In this document: in pieces, positions 1-4,549 of the stretch
Numbering within the stretch: the stretch's first letter is position 1
Layout of the letters: each line of letters begins with the position of its first letter
Assembly (NCBI GenBank): GCA_046498185.1
Contig: JAWOBE010000143.1
Span: 1-5,404 of the forward strand
Direction of reading: 5' to 3'
DNA length: 5,404 nt
DNA from: CAYXDR01 sp046498185
Lineage (GTDB): Bacteria; Desulfobacterota; DSM-4660; Desulfatiglandales; Desulfatiglandaceae
Position numbers and translations under genes: made by a program
Notes under the pieces: model-generated
Database searches by the model: none
What the model was told of the DNA's origin: nothing
Seen by the model: only the letters and a program-made list of their open reading frames with translations

Positions 1-947
1 TTTTTTTATTTCTAATTGGCATTACCACAGGCATGAATTTAGCCCATGGGAAAGATATTGAGGGGAGTAAAGACCATCCGCTTGTATCCCGGTATGCTGA
101 TTCTGTGATCATATATTATGAAGAAACAGAATTTGATGAATATATTCTGCCGCTTGGCGAGCTTGACGATGAACGGGAATTGGTAGACAGCAAACGAGTG
201 GTGGGCAAGGTAACGCGGATCCAGTACAAAGCTCCCGAGGGCCGTTCCACATTGGAAATCTACCACAACTATGAGACGGCGTTGAAAGATGCCGGTTTTG
301 AGATTTTATTTTCAGGTACGCAGAGAGAATTGGGATGGTTCTGGACTCGCAAATTGTACCTTCGAGACCTTAACCCATTAACGTTTGAAGGGAATATGGC
401 GGTTTCCGACGACGATTTTCGTTATCTGTCTGCCAAGCTGGATCGCCGACAAGAAGATGCCGGCACTGTATATATATCCCTTTGCGTAGCTTTAGGTTCC
501 ACAGCGGACAGTCCGGGCATTCAGGTTGATGTTATTGAAATGAAGCCCATGGAAAAAGGGAAGGTAAAGACGGATTCAGGGGCGCTGGCAGAAGAGATTC
601 ACAGCACTGGAGTTGCATCCATTCATGATCTTTATTTTGATACCGGCAAAGCGGAAATAAAACCTGAATCGAAACCAGCACTCGAGGAAATTGCGAAATT
701 TCTCGAACAGGAAGCGGAGCTGAGGCTGTATGTAGTGGGGCATACCGACGGCAGAGGGGACTTTGATTACAATATGACTCTTTCAAAGCGGCGGGCTGAA
801 GCAGTAGTTGAAACGCTGGTCTCGGACTACGGAATAAACAGGGAAAGACTTCGTCCATATGGTGTAGGGCCTTTGGCGCCGACAGCAACGAACGAAACAG
901 AGGAAGGTCGAACGAAAAACAGACGAGTTGAGCTAGTGAAATTTTAA
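1..947 (+). CDS. DUF4892-OmpA family envelope protein, 5' end outside window
   Basis: Likely an exported protein that anchors to peptidoglycan through a C-terminal OmpA-like domain. Residues are counted from the ATG at position 33. Residues 14-175 or so resemble DUF4892 (DHPLVSRY, EYILPLG, a tract around STLEIYHNYETALKDAGFE). Residues 195-304 are the OmpA domain: LYFDTGKAEIKPES, then GHTDG (236-240), LSKRRAEAVVE (250-260), YGVGP and GRTKNRRVEL (292-301). This includes the Asp and Arg positions that in the family hold the diaminopimelate group of peptidoglycan. The ATG at 33 is probably not the start. It has no good ribosome site, and the frame stays open to the left edge, reading FLFLIGITTG just before it. 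That is the hydrophobic core of a signal peptide, with AHG-KD a plausible cleavage point. The start therefore lies left of base 1. The TAA at 945-947 is followed by an AT-rich stretch. The OmpA assignment is secure; DUF4892 is from pattern memory. Confidence 0.9.
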   Translation, partial: FLFLIGITTGMNLAHGKDIEGSKDHPLVSRYADSVIIYYEETEFDEYILPLGELDDERELVDSKRVVGKVTRIQYKAPEGRSTLEIYHNYETALKDAGFEILFSGTQRELGWFWTRKLYLRDLNPLTFEGNMAVSDDDFRYLSAKLDRRQEDAGTVYISLCVALGSTADSPGIQVDVIEMKPMEKGKVKTDSGALAEEIHSTGVASIHDLYFDTGKAEIKPESKPALEEIAKFLEQEAELRLYVVGHTDGRGDFDYNMTLSKRRAEAVVETLVSDYGINRERLRPYGVGPLAPTATNETEEGRTKNRRVELVKF

Positions 948-1238
948 TATATAAAAATAGAGTTGAAAATAGTTTGGATATCATGTGTAACAAAAAGCTG
1001 CATAATGAGGGTAACCCCCTCGGATCCAGCTTGCAAAAGCAGGCTTCAGACCTCAAGACGCTGTGGTCGAAATGTTTTTTAATTGCTGGGATTGAATGAG
1101 GGTTGCCTTGTCAGGGTCCTTTTCATCGATTAAGGGTTGGACGTTCCTTATCAATGCTGCACTTTTAGGGCAAAGCCTGGATGTGCACGTATTCCGGTGC
1201 AAACCTTGAACGCCGAACAAAAAGTTCAGTCGCCGAGT
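948..1238. other. Intergenic region between convergent genes
   Basis: The OmpA-type gene (plus strand) and the DUF2442 gene (minus strand) converge here. It holds two small inverted repeats: GAGGG/CCCTC (1007-1011 with 1017-1021) and AGCTTGC/GCAGGCT with one G-T pair and an AAAA loop (1028-1034 with 1039-1045). Neither is followed by a T-tract, so I do not call a terminator. An open frame of 38 codons (983-1099, plus strand, starting MCNKKLHNEG) has no clear ribosome site and I do not recognise it. The stretch 1191-1227 carries a short element described separately. No RNA gene is recognisable. Confidence 0.5.
1191..1227. repeat. Short diverged repeat plus stem-loop, copy A
   Basis: Bases 1191-1214 match bases 2691-2714 at 20 of 24 positions without gaps; shared cores are ATTCC, GTGCAA and TTGAACG. 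In both copies a stem-loop starts at the very next base. Here it is GAAC/GTTC (1215-1218 with 1224-1227) around an AAAAA loop. Both copies lie just downstream of the last gene of a minus-strand two-gene module. The identity alone is within what chance could give in 5.4 kb. The matching position and the adjacent hairpins are what make it worth listing. Function unknown. Confidence 0.35.
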
Positions 1239-1553
1239 TTACGAGGTCGGCTGAAACGACAGGTTCGCCGAAGAATCCTGCGTCGGTGTCACCCAATCTG
1301 GCAAAGGGGCATTGGTAGCTTCAGCATAAAGTGTTTCCGGGGCAATATCCACTTCGTCATCCCCCCACGTCAGTACCCCGAGTTCTTCATTTATGCTGAA
1401 ATTTTTGAAAAATTCTATATCCTTAAATTTTTCAAAAACACCTCCTTGGTTTAAATACTTGGAAAAATCCACAATCCCTGTGACACCATCTTCAAATGTC
1501 ACCTCTATTTTATAGCCGCCTTTATAAACAGCGGAAACTACATCTTTCAGCAT
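1239..1553 (-). CDS. DUF2442 domain protein
   Basis: A 104-residue protein of the DUF2442 family, whose biochemical role is not established. The family pattern runs through residues 1-87: an N-terminal beta-rich part (YKIEVTFEDGVTGIVDFSKYL, 14-34), then GVFEKFKD, then ELGVLTWGDDEVDIAPETLY (57-76), ending PLPDWV. Residues 88-104 are a low-conservation tail. The ATG at 1553 is well supported: GGAGG lies at 1562-1566, eight bases upstream. The DUF4160 gene ends 13 bases upstream on the same strand, so the two form a unit in the order DUF4160 then DUF2442, a pairing known from many bacterial genomes. Unlike its partner, this gene is intact. Its small size and its place beside two toxin-antitoxin pairs make an addiction-type role possible, but that is inference. 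Confidence 0.88.
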   Translation of the reverse strand: MLKDVVSAVYKGGYKIEVTFEDGVTGIVDFSKYLNQGGVFEKFKDIEFFKNFSINEELGVLTWGDDEVDIAPETLYAEATNAPLPDWVTPTQDSSANLSFQPTS

Positions 1554-1566
1554 GGCATATTCCTCC

Positions 1567-1825
1567 CTATTTTAAAGGCTCAATTTTTCTTGGTGCCTGG
1601 TTGTTTTTCGCTAATTCCCAATTTTCCAACAACTCATTCTTGTGCTGAGCAGCCCATTCAATGACAAGACCCAATGCACGGGGTGAGAGGTCCCTTCGAG
1701 GATACGAAGGGTCTCAATCTCTATGGCAACTTTTTCGGCGCCATACCGGGCATGAAAATGAGGTGGATTGTGATCACCGAAAACATAGCCACTATTATAC
1801 CATAAAATCGGCTTATTTCAGGCAT
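1567..1825 (-). pseudogene. DUF4160 domain protein, two frameshifts
   Basis: No single frame covers this gene, but three minus-strand frames join into a full DUF4160 protein of 86 residues. Frame one gives MPEISRFYGIIVAMF (start ATG 1825-1823, with GGAG six bases upstream). Frame two gives FGDHNPPHFHARYGAEKVA and then IEIETLRILEG. Frame three gives DLSPRALGLVIEWAAQ, HKNELLENWELAKNN and QAPRKIEPLK, with stop at 1567-1569. The family hallmarks DHNPPHFHA and the LSPRAL...EW...H..EL..NWE helix are all present. Each break is cured by adding one base to a homopolymer: one T in the TTTT run after ATG (about 1775-1778) and one G in the GGG run (1692-1694). Everything else is undamaged, with no internal stop or missing segment. 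That pattern fits sequencing or assembly error in homopolymers at least as well as true decay. It would be the first gene of the unit with DUF2442. Confidence 0.87.
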
Positions 1826-1888
1826 TGTCAACTCCAGTCAAATAAAAACAGCATATGTTTGATACGGCGAACGCTGCGGTTCACTTGA

Positions 1889-1968
1889 CGCAGGGGCTTC
1901 CACAAAACTGTTTAAATGCCAGTATCTTGCGCATACTTATAAAATTTCAAAACGGCGAGGCCCCTGCG
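1889..1968. repeat. Inverted repeat spanning the 3' end of higA
   Basis: The arms 1889-1901 and 1956-1968 pair at 11 of 13 positions, with a core of nine exact pairs (CGCAGGGGC / GCCCCTGCG). One arm lies in the last codons of higA and the other in the gap before the DUF4160 gene. A smaller stem AGTAT/ATACT (1921-1925 with 1933-1937) sits between them and overlaps the higA stop. There is no T-tract, so this is not a standard intrinsic terminator. It could shape the end of the higBA message or mark an old recombination boundary. Confidence 0.4.
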
Positions 1969-2287
1969 ATCTGGTGCAACCGTCTCGTTGGGCCGCATGC
2001 TCTGACCAAGGTTTAATGTTTTTCAGCAGGGGACCTATGTTACGTTCTGCAACCTCGGTATCATAAGCAGCCTGTGCCCGCAGCCAATAGCCGTTGGAGA
2101 GGCCAAAAAATCGACACAGCCGCAAATCCGTATCAGCTGTAACTCCCCGTTTACCTAAAATAATTTCACTGATACGCTGTGCAGGCACCCCAATTTCCTT
2201 GGCCAAACGATACTGGCTCAGCCCCATGGGCCTAAGAAATTCTTCCAACAGGATTTCACCTGGTGTTATCGGATCATGTTTTTTCAT
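1937..2287 (-). CDS. higA: HigA family antitoxin
   Basis: Antitoxin of the HigBA type II system. It should bind and neutralise the HigB mRNA nuclease and repress its own promoter. The 116-residue protein opens MKKHDPITPGEILLEEFL, the usual HigA lead-in. The helix-turn-helix follows (SQYRLAKEIGVPAQRISEII, residues 24-43), then GKRGVTADTDLRLCRFFG, and the family marker YWLRAQAAYD (67-76). I start at the ATG at 2285-2287 because AGGAG (2296-2300) lies eight bases upstream. An in-frame GTG nine bases earlier would sit on that ribosome site. The site also overlaps the higB stop codon (2300-2302), so antitoxin translation is probably coupled to the toxin's. About 20 residues at the end (WSEHAAQRDGCTRSQGP onward) exceed the usual HigA length and overlap an inverted repeat, so the native end may have been replaced. 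Confidence 0.92.
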   Translation of the reverse strand: MKKHDPITPGEILLEEFLRPMGLSQYRLAKEIGVPAQRISEIILGKRGVTADTDLRLCRFFGLSNGYWLRAQAAYDTEVAERNIGPLLKNIKPWSEHAAQRDGCTRSQGPRRFEIL

Positions 2288-2299
2288 GATGCACACTCC

Positions 2300-2578
2300 T
2301 TAATGATAATCAACGATTTCGACGTCTTCTGCGAATCCATTCAACCAATGAAAACAGACTCGCCATTGATCATTGATGCGAATGCTGTATTGACCGGCAC
2401 GACTGCCTTTGAGCGCCTCAAGGTGATTACCGGGTGAAACCCTCAAATCCTCAAGACAATTAGCGATTTCGAGCTGCCTGAGTTTTCGACGGGCGACCTT
2501 GCCAATATTGACAAATTTTTTTACCCTGTGGCCTTTCGAGAGCGCCTCGGTGTATCCGCATTTAAATGATTTGATCAT
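2300..2578 (-). CDS. higB: HigB family toxin, RelE-like mRNA interferase
   Basis: Toxin of the HigBA module, 92 residues, a normal family length. HigB proteins have the RelE/ParE fold and cut mRNA on the ribosome. Family features in order are the start MIKSFK, a basic helical stretch (RVKKFVNIGKVARRKLRQLE, 18-37), LEDLRVSPGNHLEALKG (42-58), and the core strands YSIRINDQWRVCFHW (64-78) leading to the C-terminal VDYH (89-92). The ATG at 2576-2578 fits the family's conserved start. No purine-rich ribosome site precedes it, only CTAAAAA, whereas higA has a strong one. That asymmetry would keep antitoxin in excess. The gene is read from a good promoter ending seven bases before the start codon, and it is followed directly by higA. 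The order toxin then antitoxin is typical of hig loci. It appears intact. Confidence 0.92.
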   Translation of the reverse strand: MIKSFKCGYTEALSKGHRVKKFVNIGKVARRKLRQLEIANCLEDLRVSPGNHLEALKGSRAGQYSIRINDQWRVCFHWLNGFAEDVEIVDYH

Positions 2579-2585
2579 TTTTTAG

Positions 2586-2614
2586 ATAATAACGCAGCGC
2601 GTGAATAACGTCAA
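2586..2614 (-). promoter_or_regulatory. Probable higBA promoter
   Basis: On the minus strand a -35 box TTGACG (2609-2614) and a -10 box TATTAT (2586-2591) each match the sigma-70 consensus at five of six positions, with an ideal 17-base spacer. The -10 box ends seven bases before the higB ATG, so a normal start point would fall at or beside the start codon. That implies a leaderless or nearly leaderless toxin message, which agrees with the absence of a ribosome site there. Confidence 0.65.
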
Positions 2615-2619
2615 GCGTG
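2588..2619. repeat. 16-bp tandem repeat, likely HigA operator
   Basis: Two adjacent 16-base units, 2588-2603 and 2604-2619, share AATAACG at one end and GCGTG at the other, 12 of 16 bases in all. They lie across the -10 box, spacer and -35 box of the higBA promoter, where an autorepressor would bind. The spacing is about one and a half helical turns. HigA is the obvious candidate ligand, from its helix-turn-helix and the known autoregulation of hig loci; binding itself is inference. Confidence 0.5.
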
Positions 2620-2659
2620 ATTATATCGGGCCAACGCTAAAGTTTGTAGGCAACGGTCG

Positions 2660-2688
2660 ATTATACAGCCGTAAATCTCGGGTGAAAA
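2660..2688 (-). promoter_or_regulatory. Possible second, upstream higBA promoter
   Basis: A perfect -10 box TATAAT (2660-2665) lies 17 bases from TTTTCA (2683-2688, four of six matches to the -35 consensus), reading toward higB. A message starting here would carry a leader of roughly 75 bases and would run through the 16-bp repeats. It overlaps no gene. The call rests on sequence match only. Confidence 0.4.
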
Positions 2689-2690
2689 GG

Positions 2691-2746
2691 ATTCCCGTGC
2701 AATCATTGAACGACTGCACTGACAAGTGCACAGGCGCTTTTTCGCG
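2691..2746. repeat. Short diverged repeat plus stem-loops, copy B
   Basis: Bases 2691-2714 are the second copy of the element at 1191-1214. A six-pair stem TGCACT/AGTGCA (2715-2720 with 2725-2730, loop GACA) follows immediately, then a smaller stem GCGC/GCGC (2733-2746). Copy A has a different stem sequence at the same offset, so structure may be kept while sequence changes. It lies between hicA and higB, downstream of the former. There is no T-tract on the minus strand after the stems and no match to an integron attC layout. Confidence 0.35.
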
Positions 2747-2775
2747 CATCCTCGTTGAGCCCGATGTTATATCCC

Positions 2776-3003
2776 CTACACCAAATCTAAAAAGCGATCT
2801 ACTTCTATCCGAGCCTGCTTCAAAATGTGTGAAAGTGTAGAACGTTTAACAGGCTTGTGGGCTGGAATCGTCAGCTTTATAACTTCATCTTGGGTTCGCT
2901 TTTGAAGCCTTATGTGGCTTCCCTTCCGCCTGACCACGACCCACCCGTCACGCTGAAGGGCACGAACTATTTTGTCATATGCAACGCTCGGGATCTTCGT
3001 CAT
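2776..3003 (-). CDS. hicA: HicA family toxin, mRNA interferase
   Basis: Toxin of a HicBA type II system. HicA proteins are small double-stranded-RNA-binding-fold nucleases that cut mRNA. The 75-residue protein shows the family pattern throughout: KIVRALQRDGWVVVRRKGSH (11-30), with the glycine-serine-histidine whose His30 is the expected catalytic residue, then IRLQKR, and IPAHKPVKRSTLSHILKQA (46-64). Its start ATG (3001-3003) overlaps the hicB stop in an ATGA arrangement, so translation is coupled. Weak GGAA lies inside the end of hicB. The order antitoxin then toxin is the reverse of the E. coli locus but common elsewhere. Nothing is missing, so the toxin is presumably active. Confidence 0.94.
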   Translation of the reverse strand: MTKIPSVAYDKIVRALQRDGWVVVRRKGSHIRLQKRTQDEVIKLTIPAHKPVKRSTLSHILKQARIEVDRFLDLV

Positions 3004-3203
3004 AGGGCAAGTTCCATGATCTCTGTACCAGATACCAAGGACATGTCATCGTCTACCGGCTCGAGATATAGCTCAATAGCCTCTCTGATATTTTCCAAAG
3101 CCTCTTCCCTGGAATTCCCCTCGCTAATGCATCCAGGGAGGCTCGGAACGTAGGCTGTAAATCCGCCTTCTTCACTAGGTTCAAGAACAACTTTAACTTT
3201 CAT
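3000..3203 (-). CDS. hicB: HicB family antitoxin, short form
   Basis: Antitoxin partner of HicA, 67 residues. It has the partial RNase-H-like HicB fold: KVKVVLEPSEEGGFTAYVP (2-20), SLPGCISEGNSREEALENI (21-39) and REAIELYLEP. The ATG at 3201-3203 is chosen because GGAGG lies seven bases upstream (3211-3215) and the family begins at this point. The frame extends to 3278, but without family similarity. The protein ends shortly after the core fold and has no C-terminal ribbon-helix-helix or helix-turn-helix domain, which long HicB proteins use to repress their own promoter. Regulation of this pair must therefore come from elsewhere or be lacking. The stop overlaps the hicA start by four bases. 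Confidence 0.93.
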   Translation of the reverse strand: MKVKVVLEPSEEGGFTAYVPSLPGCISEGNSREEALENIREAIELYLEPVDDDMSLVSGTEIMELAL

Positions 3204-3285
3204 TTTATATCCTCCGATGGAAATATAACGCTGAAGATTGTATGCGGGATGAAGCATAGGGGCCGCTTTAATCGGCAATGCTTTT

Positions 3286-3306
3286 AATAACGGGCTTTAT
3301 AATAAC
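3286..3306. repeat. AATAAC word pair upstream of hicB
   Basis: AATAACG (3286-3292) and AATAAC (3301-3306) are spaced 15 bases apart, 80-100 bases upstream of the hicB start. The exact seven-base word AATAACG otherwise occurs in this window only in the two units of the higBA promoter repeat, 16 bases apart. A TATTAT/TATAAA stretch on the minus strand lies between the two words here, but I find no convincing -35 box. Confidence 0.35.
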
Positions 3307-3359
3307 ACGTGAGTCAGGGAAAATGAACTACCTTCGCGGCAAAAGTCCGAACTCTATGA

Positions 3360-3482
3360 AACCCTTTTAAGATCGTGAGCAAGTTGATCCTCCGGCATGC
3401 GAATCTTTCCACCACCCAGCGTTACCTGGAAACGATCAGCGATGTGGAAGCCATGCGGTGGATCGACAACCTTCATGGATAG
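3360..3482 (+). pseudogene. Tyrosine recombinase (phage integrase), C-terminal remnant
   Basis: The open frame from 3360 to the TAG at 3480-3482 encodes about 40 residues. They match the very end of a tyrosine recombinase: KLILRHANLSTTQRYLET, then ISDVEAMRWIDNLHG. The RHANLSTTQRYL part is the last catalytic box; its Tyr is the nucleophile that attaches to DNA, and HANLSTTQ sits where the family has GHxxxxTT. The rest of the enzyme, including the R and HxxR boxes, is missing. A stop at 3357-3359 closes the frame, and the DNA upstream is the hicB leader region. This is a deletion remnant that cannot recombine DNA. It indicates that an integrative element was once here and that the deletion joined its tail to the toxin-antitoxin run. 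Confidence 0.8.
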
Positions 3483-3500
3483 ACCTTCACAGCGGATGAT

Positions 3501-3521
3501 GGGCGGAGGCTTTTTCCGCCC
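3501..3521. other. Strong stem-loop after the integrase remnant
   Basis: Seven perfect pairs, GGGCGGA with TCCGCCC (3501-3507 with 3515-3521), close a seven-base loop. It begins 19 bases after the integrase stop. There is no T-tract after it on either strand, so it is either an atypical terminator or part of the old element's end. Confidence 0.45.
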
Positions 3522-3822
3522 TAATCTTGCCTGTCAGGGAGCCTGCCCTCACTTATCGTATTATGCACTTTCAGTGAAGTCTAAATCTGCGAGTATTCCA
3601 ACGCAATCATGGCAATACCAAACGAATAAAGAATCATGACATCCGACAAAAGTTTCGCTTATCTCTGTTATTGGTAAACAGCTCAAGGTATGCGATATGC
3701 GTGACTAGGATAATTATCTCTGAGTCGTTCAATCAACTTTATCCGGTATTAAATTGATTTTTAACGTTGAACATCTGCGGCTTGTCCGTCAGTATGTTCG
3801 TTGTTGGAACTTAGTATCTTGA
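3522..3822. other. Region without a convincing gene
   Basis: About 300 bases between the integrase remnant and the QueG-like fragment. Both strands have only short open frames broken by stops. The longest minus-strand one (about 46 codons) and a shorter hydrophobic one ending FGIAMIALEYSQI are not recognisable. A weak stem AGGG/CCCT lies near 3536-3550. Base composition is AT-rich compared with the fragment that follows. Confidence 0.5.
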
Positions 3823-4158
3823 TCAACCGAATTCTGCAGGCTTGCCGCGCTTTACACCACCTACAACCGCTTTGACCTCGAGTACGTTCTGGACGGTGCG
3901 CGCTCGGCGATTACGTTTGCCGTGGCCAGAGGTATCGCCCTTCACCTCGCCAACAATTTACGTAGCAAAGGGCACAGGGCAGAGCCGGTGGCGGCGAATC
4001 TCGTCTTCCGGCCGAAAGAGGAAACCGGCAACACGTACGACCCGACGGCGCCGGTCTATCTCGATCTGGCGCATCGATATCTGGCCGTTCGCGGGGGTAT
4101 CGGGCATCTCGGACGTTCCGGCAATTTAATCATGCCGGTGTATGGCGCATGTGCTTGA
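3823..4158 (+). pseudogene. QueG-like iron-sulfur reductase, internal fragment
   Basis: An open frame of about 110 codons with no usable start. It matches the middle of the family of epoxyqueuosine reductase (QueG) and its reductase-like relatives. Recognisable parts are LEYVLDGARSAITFAVARGI (family: PGARSVI.F), a helix ALHLANNLRSKGHRAEPVAA, and LAVRGGIGHLGRSGNLIMPV followed by YGA, the counterpart of the AVRAGLGWIGKNTNL..PEYG block. The protein should continue into the Cys-rich 4Fe-4S domains. Instead, similarity ends at YGA (about 4149) and the frame stops at 4156-4158 inside a terminator hairpin. The 5' third is also gone; in-frame similarity begins near 3847, right after non-coding DNA. 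The fragment is about 60% GC while the flanks are AT-rich, a sign of foreign origin. It has no cofactor site and is surely non-functional. The exact subfamily is uncertain. Confidence 0.65.
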
Positions 4159-4175
4159 GGTGCATGCGCCTTTTT
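4144..4175 (+). terminator. Intrinsic terminator
   Basis: GGCGCATG (4144-4151) pairs with CATGCGCC (4163-4170). Three further pairs, two of them G-U, extend the stem to eleven with loop TTGAG, and TTTTT follows at 4171-4175. It reads in the plus direction and contains the stop codon of the QueG-like fragment. The word ATGCGCC is repeated directly after it (4164-4170 and 4179-4185). It is probably the real terminator of a lost gene, onto which the fragment has been fused. Confidence 0.75.
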
Positions 4176-4185
4176 CTATGCGCCT

Positions 4186-4549
4186 TGCTCCGCCAGGCCA
4201 CACAAACACACCTGCCCCCGCGGTTGATCCTGCCAAACGACTTCCAACTTATTGAAATCAAACCAAATATATTTTAGATACAATTTTATTGTGATTTTTG
4301 ATTCTCGATTCATCCTTCTGAATAAGGATTGTCTTTTATGAATTCTTCAAGGCTTCTTTTAGATTTTTAAACATCGTCTTCCGAAAATTGCAACAGTCAA
4401 TTTAATGCCCTGTATAATTTCCTTTTCAAAAGTAACAAAATAAGCCCCAGCCAGAATCAACCATTCTTGCATAGACAGTAACTATTCACTGCCGGTTTCA
4501 TTTTTTGCCAATATTTTTGGAATCTGCAATTCCATGGTATGAATCCGAA
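4186..4549. other. AT-rich region without a convincing gene
   Basis: Most of this stretch is strongly AT-rich (about 25% GC around 4261-4320). Two short minus-strand frames exist. One at 4359-4472 gives 37 residues starting MQEWLILAGAYFVTF, without a ribosome site; the other at 4176-4313 gives 45 residues starting MNRESKITIK, and it enters the GC-richer part. I recognise neither. The frames just downstream of the 37-residue one read as short coding-like pieces broken by stops (SLEEFIKDNPYSEG), so a decayed gene is possible. No RNA gene or transposon end is evident. Confidence 0.45.

Noticed and set aside
532..1056. 174-codon open frame on the minus strand
   Set aside because: It lies opposite the OmpA coding sequence and its downstream gap, has no family similarity, and the opposite strand carries a clear domain.
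1137..1454. 105-codon plus-strand open frame
   Set aside because: It is antisense to the DUF2442 gene, which has a clear family match and ribosome site.
1826..1936. Possible integron attC site between modules, given the cassette-like layout
   Set aside because: The RYYYAAC and GTTRRRY core sites do not bracket a foldable element here or in the other intergenic gaps. A GTTTAAC match at 2844-2850 lies inside hicA.
3829..3840. GAATTCTGCAG, EcoRI-PstI sites resembling a cloning polylinker at the start of the GC-rich fragment
   Set aside because: No further vector sequence is present, and two adjacent six-base sites can occur by chance. Noted only because it lies near a composition boundary.
3842..4129. 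95-codon plus-strand open frame rich in Arg, Thr and Pro
   Set aside because: It is the neighbouring frame of the QueG-like fragment in GC-rich DNA; the composition is typical of a shadow frame.
4221..4234. CGGTTGATCCTGCC is identical to part of the conserved 5' end of archaeal 16S rRNA
   Set aside because: Only 14 bases match. The bases on either side do not continue into rRNA sequence, and no other conserved rRNA segment is present, so it is taken as coincidence.
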